A stretch of DNA of 5,866 bases from NCBI GenBank assembly GCA_037444075.1, contig JBBIND010000113.1:1-5866 (forward strand). Reading direction: 5' to 3'. This stretch comes from JBBIND01 sp037444075. Its GTDB lineage: Bacteria; Acidobacteriota; Terriglobia; Bryobacterales; Bryobacteraceae. Positions 5,819 through 5,866 of this stretch are shown in pieces. Made by a program: the position numbers and the translations under genes. The notes below the pieces were generated by a model. The model saw only the letters and a program-made list of their open reading frames with translations. It was not told where the DNA came from and did no database searches. Every line of letters begins with the position of its first letter. Within the stretch, counting starts at the first letter, position 1.

Positions 5819-5866
5819 TGTACAAGTCGTTACCGTAACCGCATAGCGGGATGCCCTCTGATTATC
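5812..5866. repeat. 55-bp perfect direct repeat, copy 2, reaching the window end
   Basis: Identical to 5530-5584 over its full visible length. It ends with the last base of the window, so the true repeat may be longer. The 282-nt offset makes 5530-5811 one unit of a possible tandem array. The rest of the gene-free stretch from 5523 (5585-5660) shows no gene, RNA or clear promoter. Confidence 0.85.

Noticed and set aside
5569..5838. Plus-strand open frame (89 codons) in the repeat region
   Set aside because: It consists largely of the inverted repeat and part of the direct repeat, has no ribosome binding site that I can see, and its translation has no recognisable fold.
5530..5866. CRISPR-like array
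   Set aside because: There are only two repeat copies, and the 282-nt offset leaves a 227-nt gap between them, which is far too long for a spacer; no cas gene is present.

Overview
The window is GC-rich bacterial DNA, about 60% G+C by eye. Genes are packed tightly on the plus strand, followed by one convergent gene and then a non-coding repeat region. The protein mix suggests a soil Acidobacteriota lineage such as Bryobacterales/Solibacter. It comprises a fucose-isomerase-like protein, a Gfo/Idh/MocA oxidoreductase, a U32-type protein and an exported CehA/McbA-like protein. This placement is inference from remembered family distribution, not a search.

Layout. Positions 1-1037 hold the 3' part of a sugar-isomerase-like gene (L-fucose/L-arabinose isomerase superfamily), cut by the left edge. 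After a 53-nt gap come three genes joined by short overlaps: a Gfo/Idh/MocA-type NAD(P)-dependent oxidoreductase (TTG start, 1091-2107), a GHMP-family homoserine kinase ThrB (TTG start, 2097-3032) and a protein of the type annotated as peptidase family U32 (3023-3958). Overlaps of 11 and 10 nt suggest one transcript with translational coupling. A 46-nt gap without a clear terminator separates this set from a convergent minus-strand gene (4005-5522) for a secreted PHP/CehA-McbA-like metallohydrolase with a signal peptide.

Right end. Positions 5523-5866 hold no believable gene. They contain a 142-bp REPIN/BIME-like inverted repeat (28 of 30 arm positions pair) and a perfect 55-bp direct repeat. 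Its first copy runs into the Shine-Dalgarno sequence of the metallohydrolase gene and its second copy ends exactly at the window end. This may be a real 282-bp tandem unit or a de Bruijn-graph assembly signature, since 55 is a common k-mer length.

How the genes fit together. The isomerase and oxidoreductase look like sugar or polyol metabolism. ThrB makes O-phosphohomoserine for threonine synthesis. The U32-like protein has no known partner role here. The operon is metabolically mixed and its logic is unclear. No CRISPR array, tRNA, rRNA, transposase or defence system was seen. The least explained signals are the terminal repeat structure and a nested perfect palindrome inside the isomerase gene.
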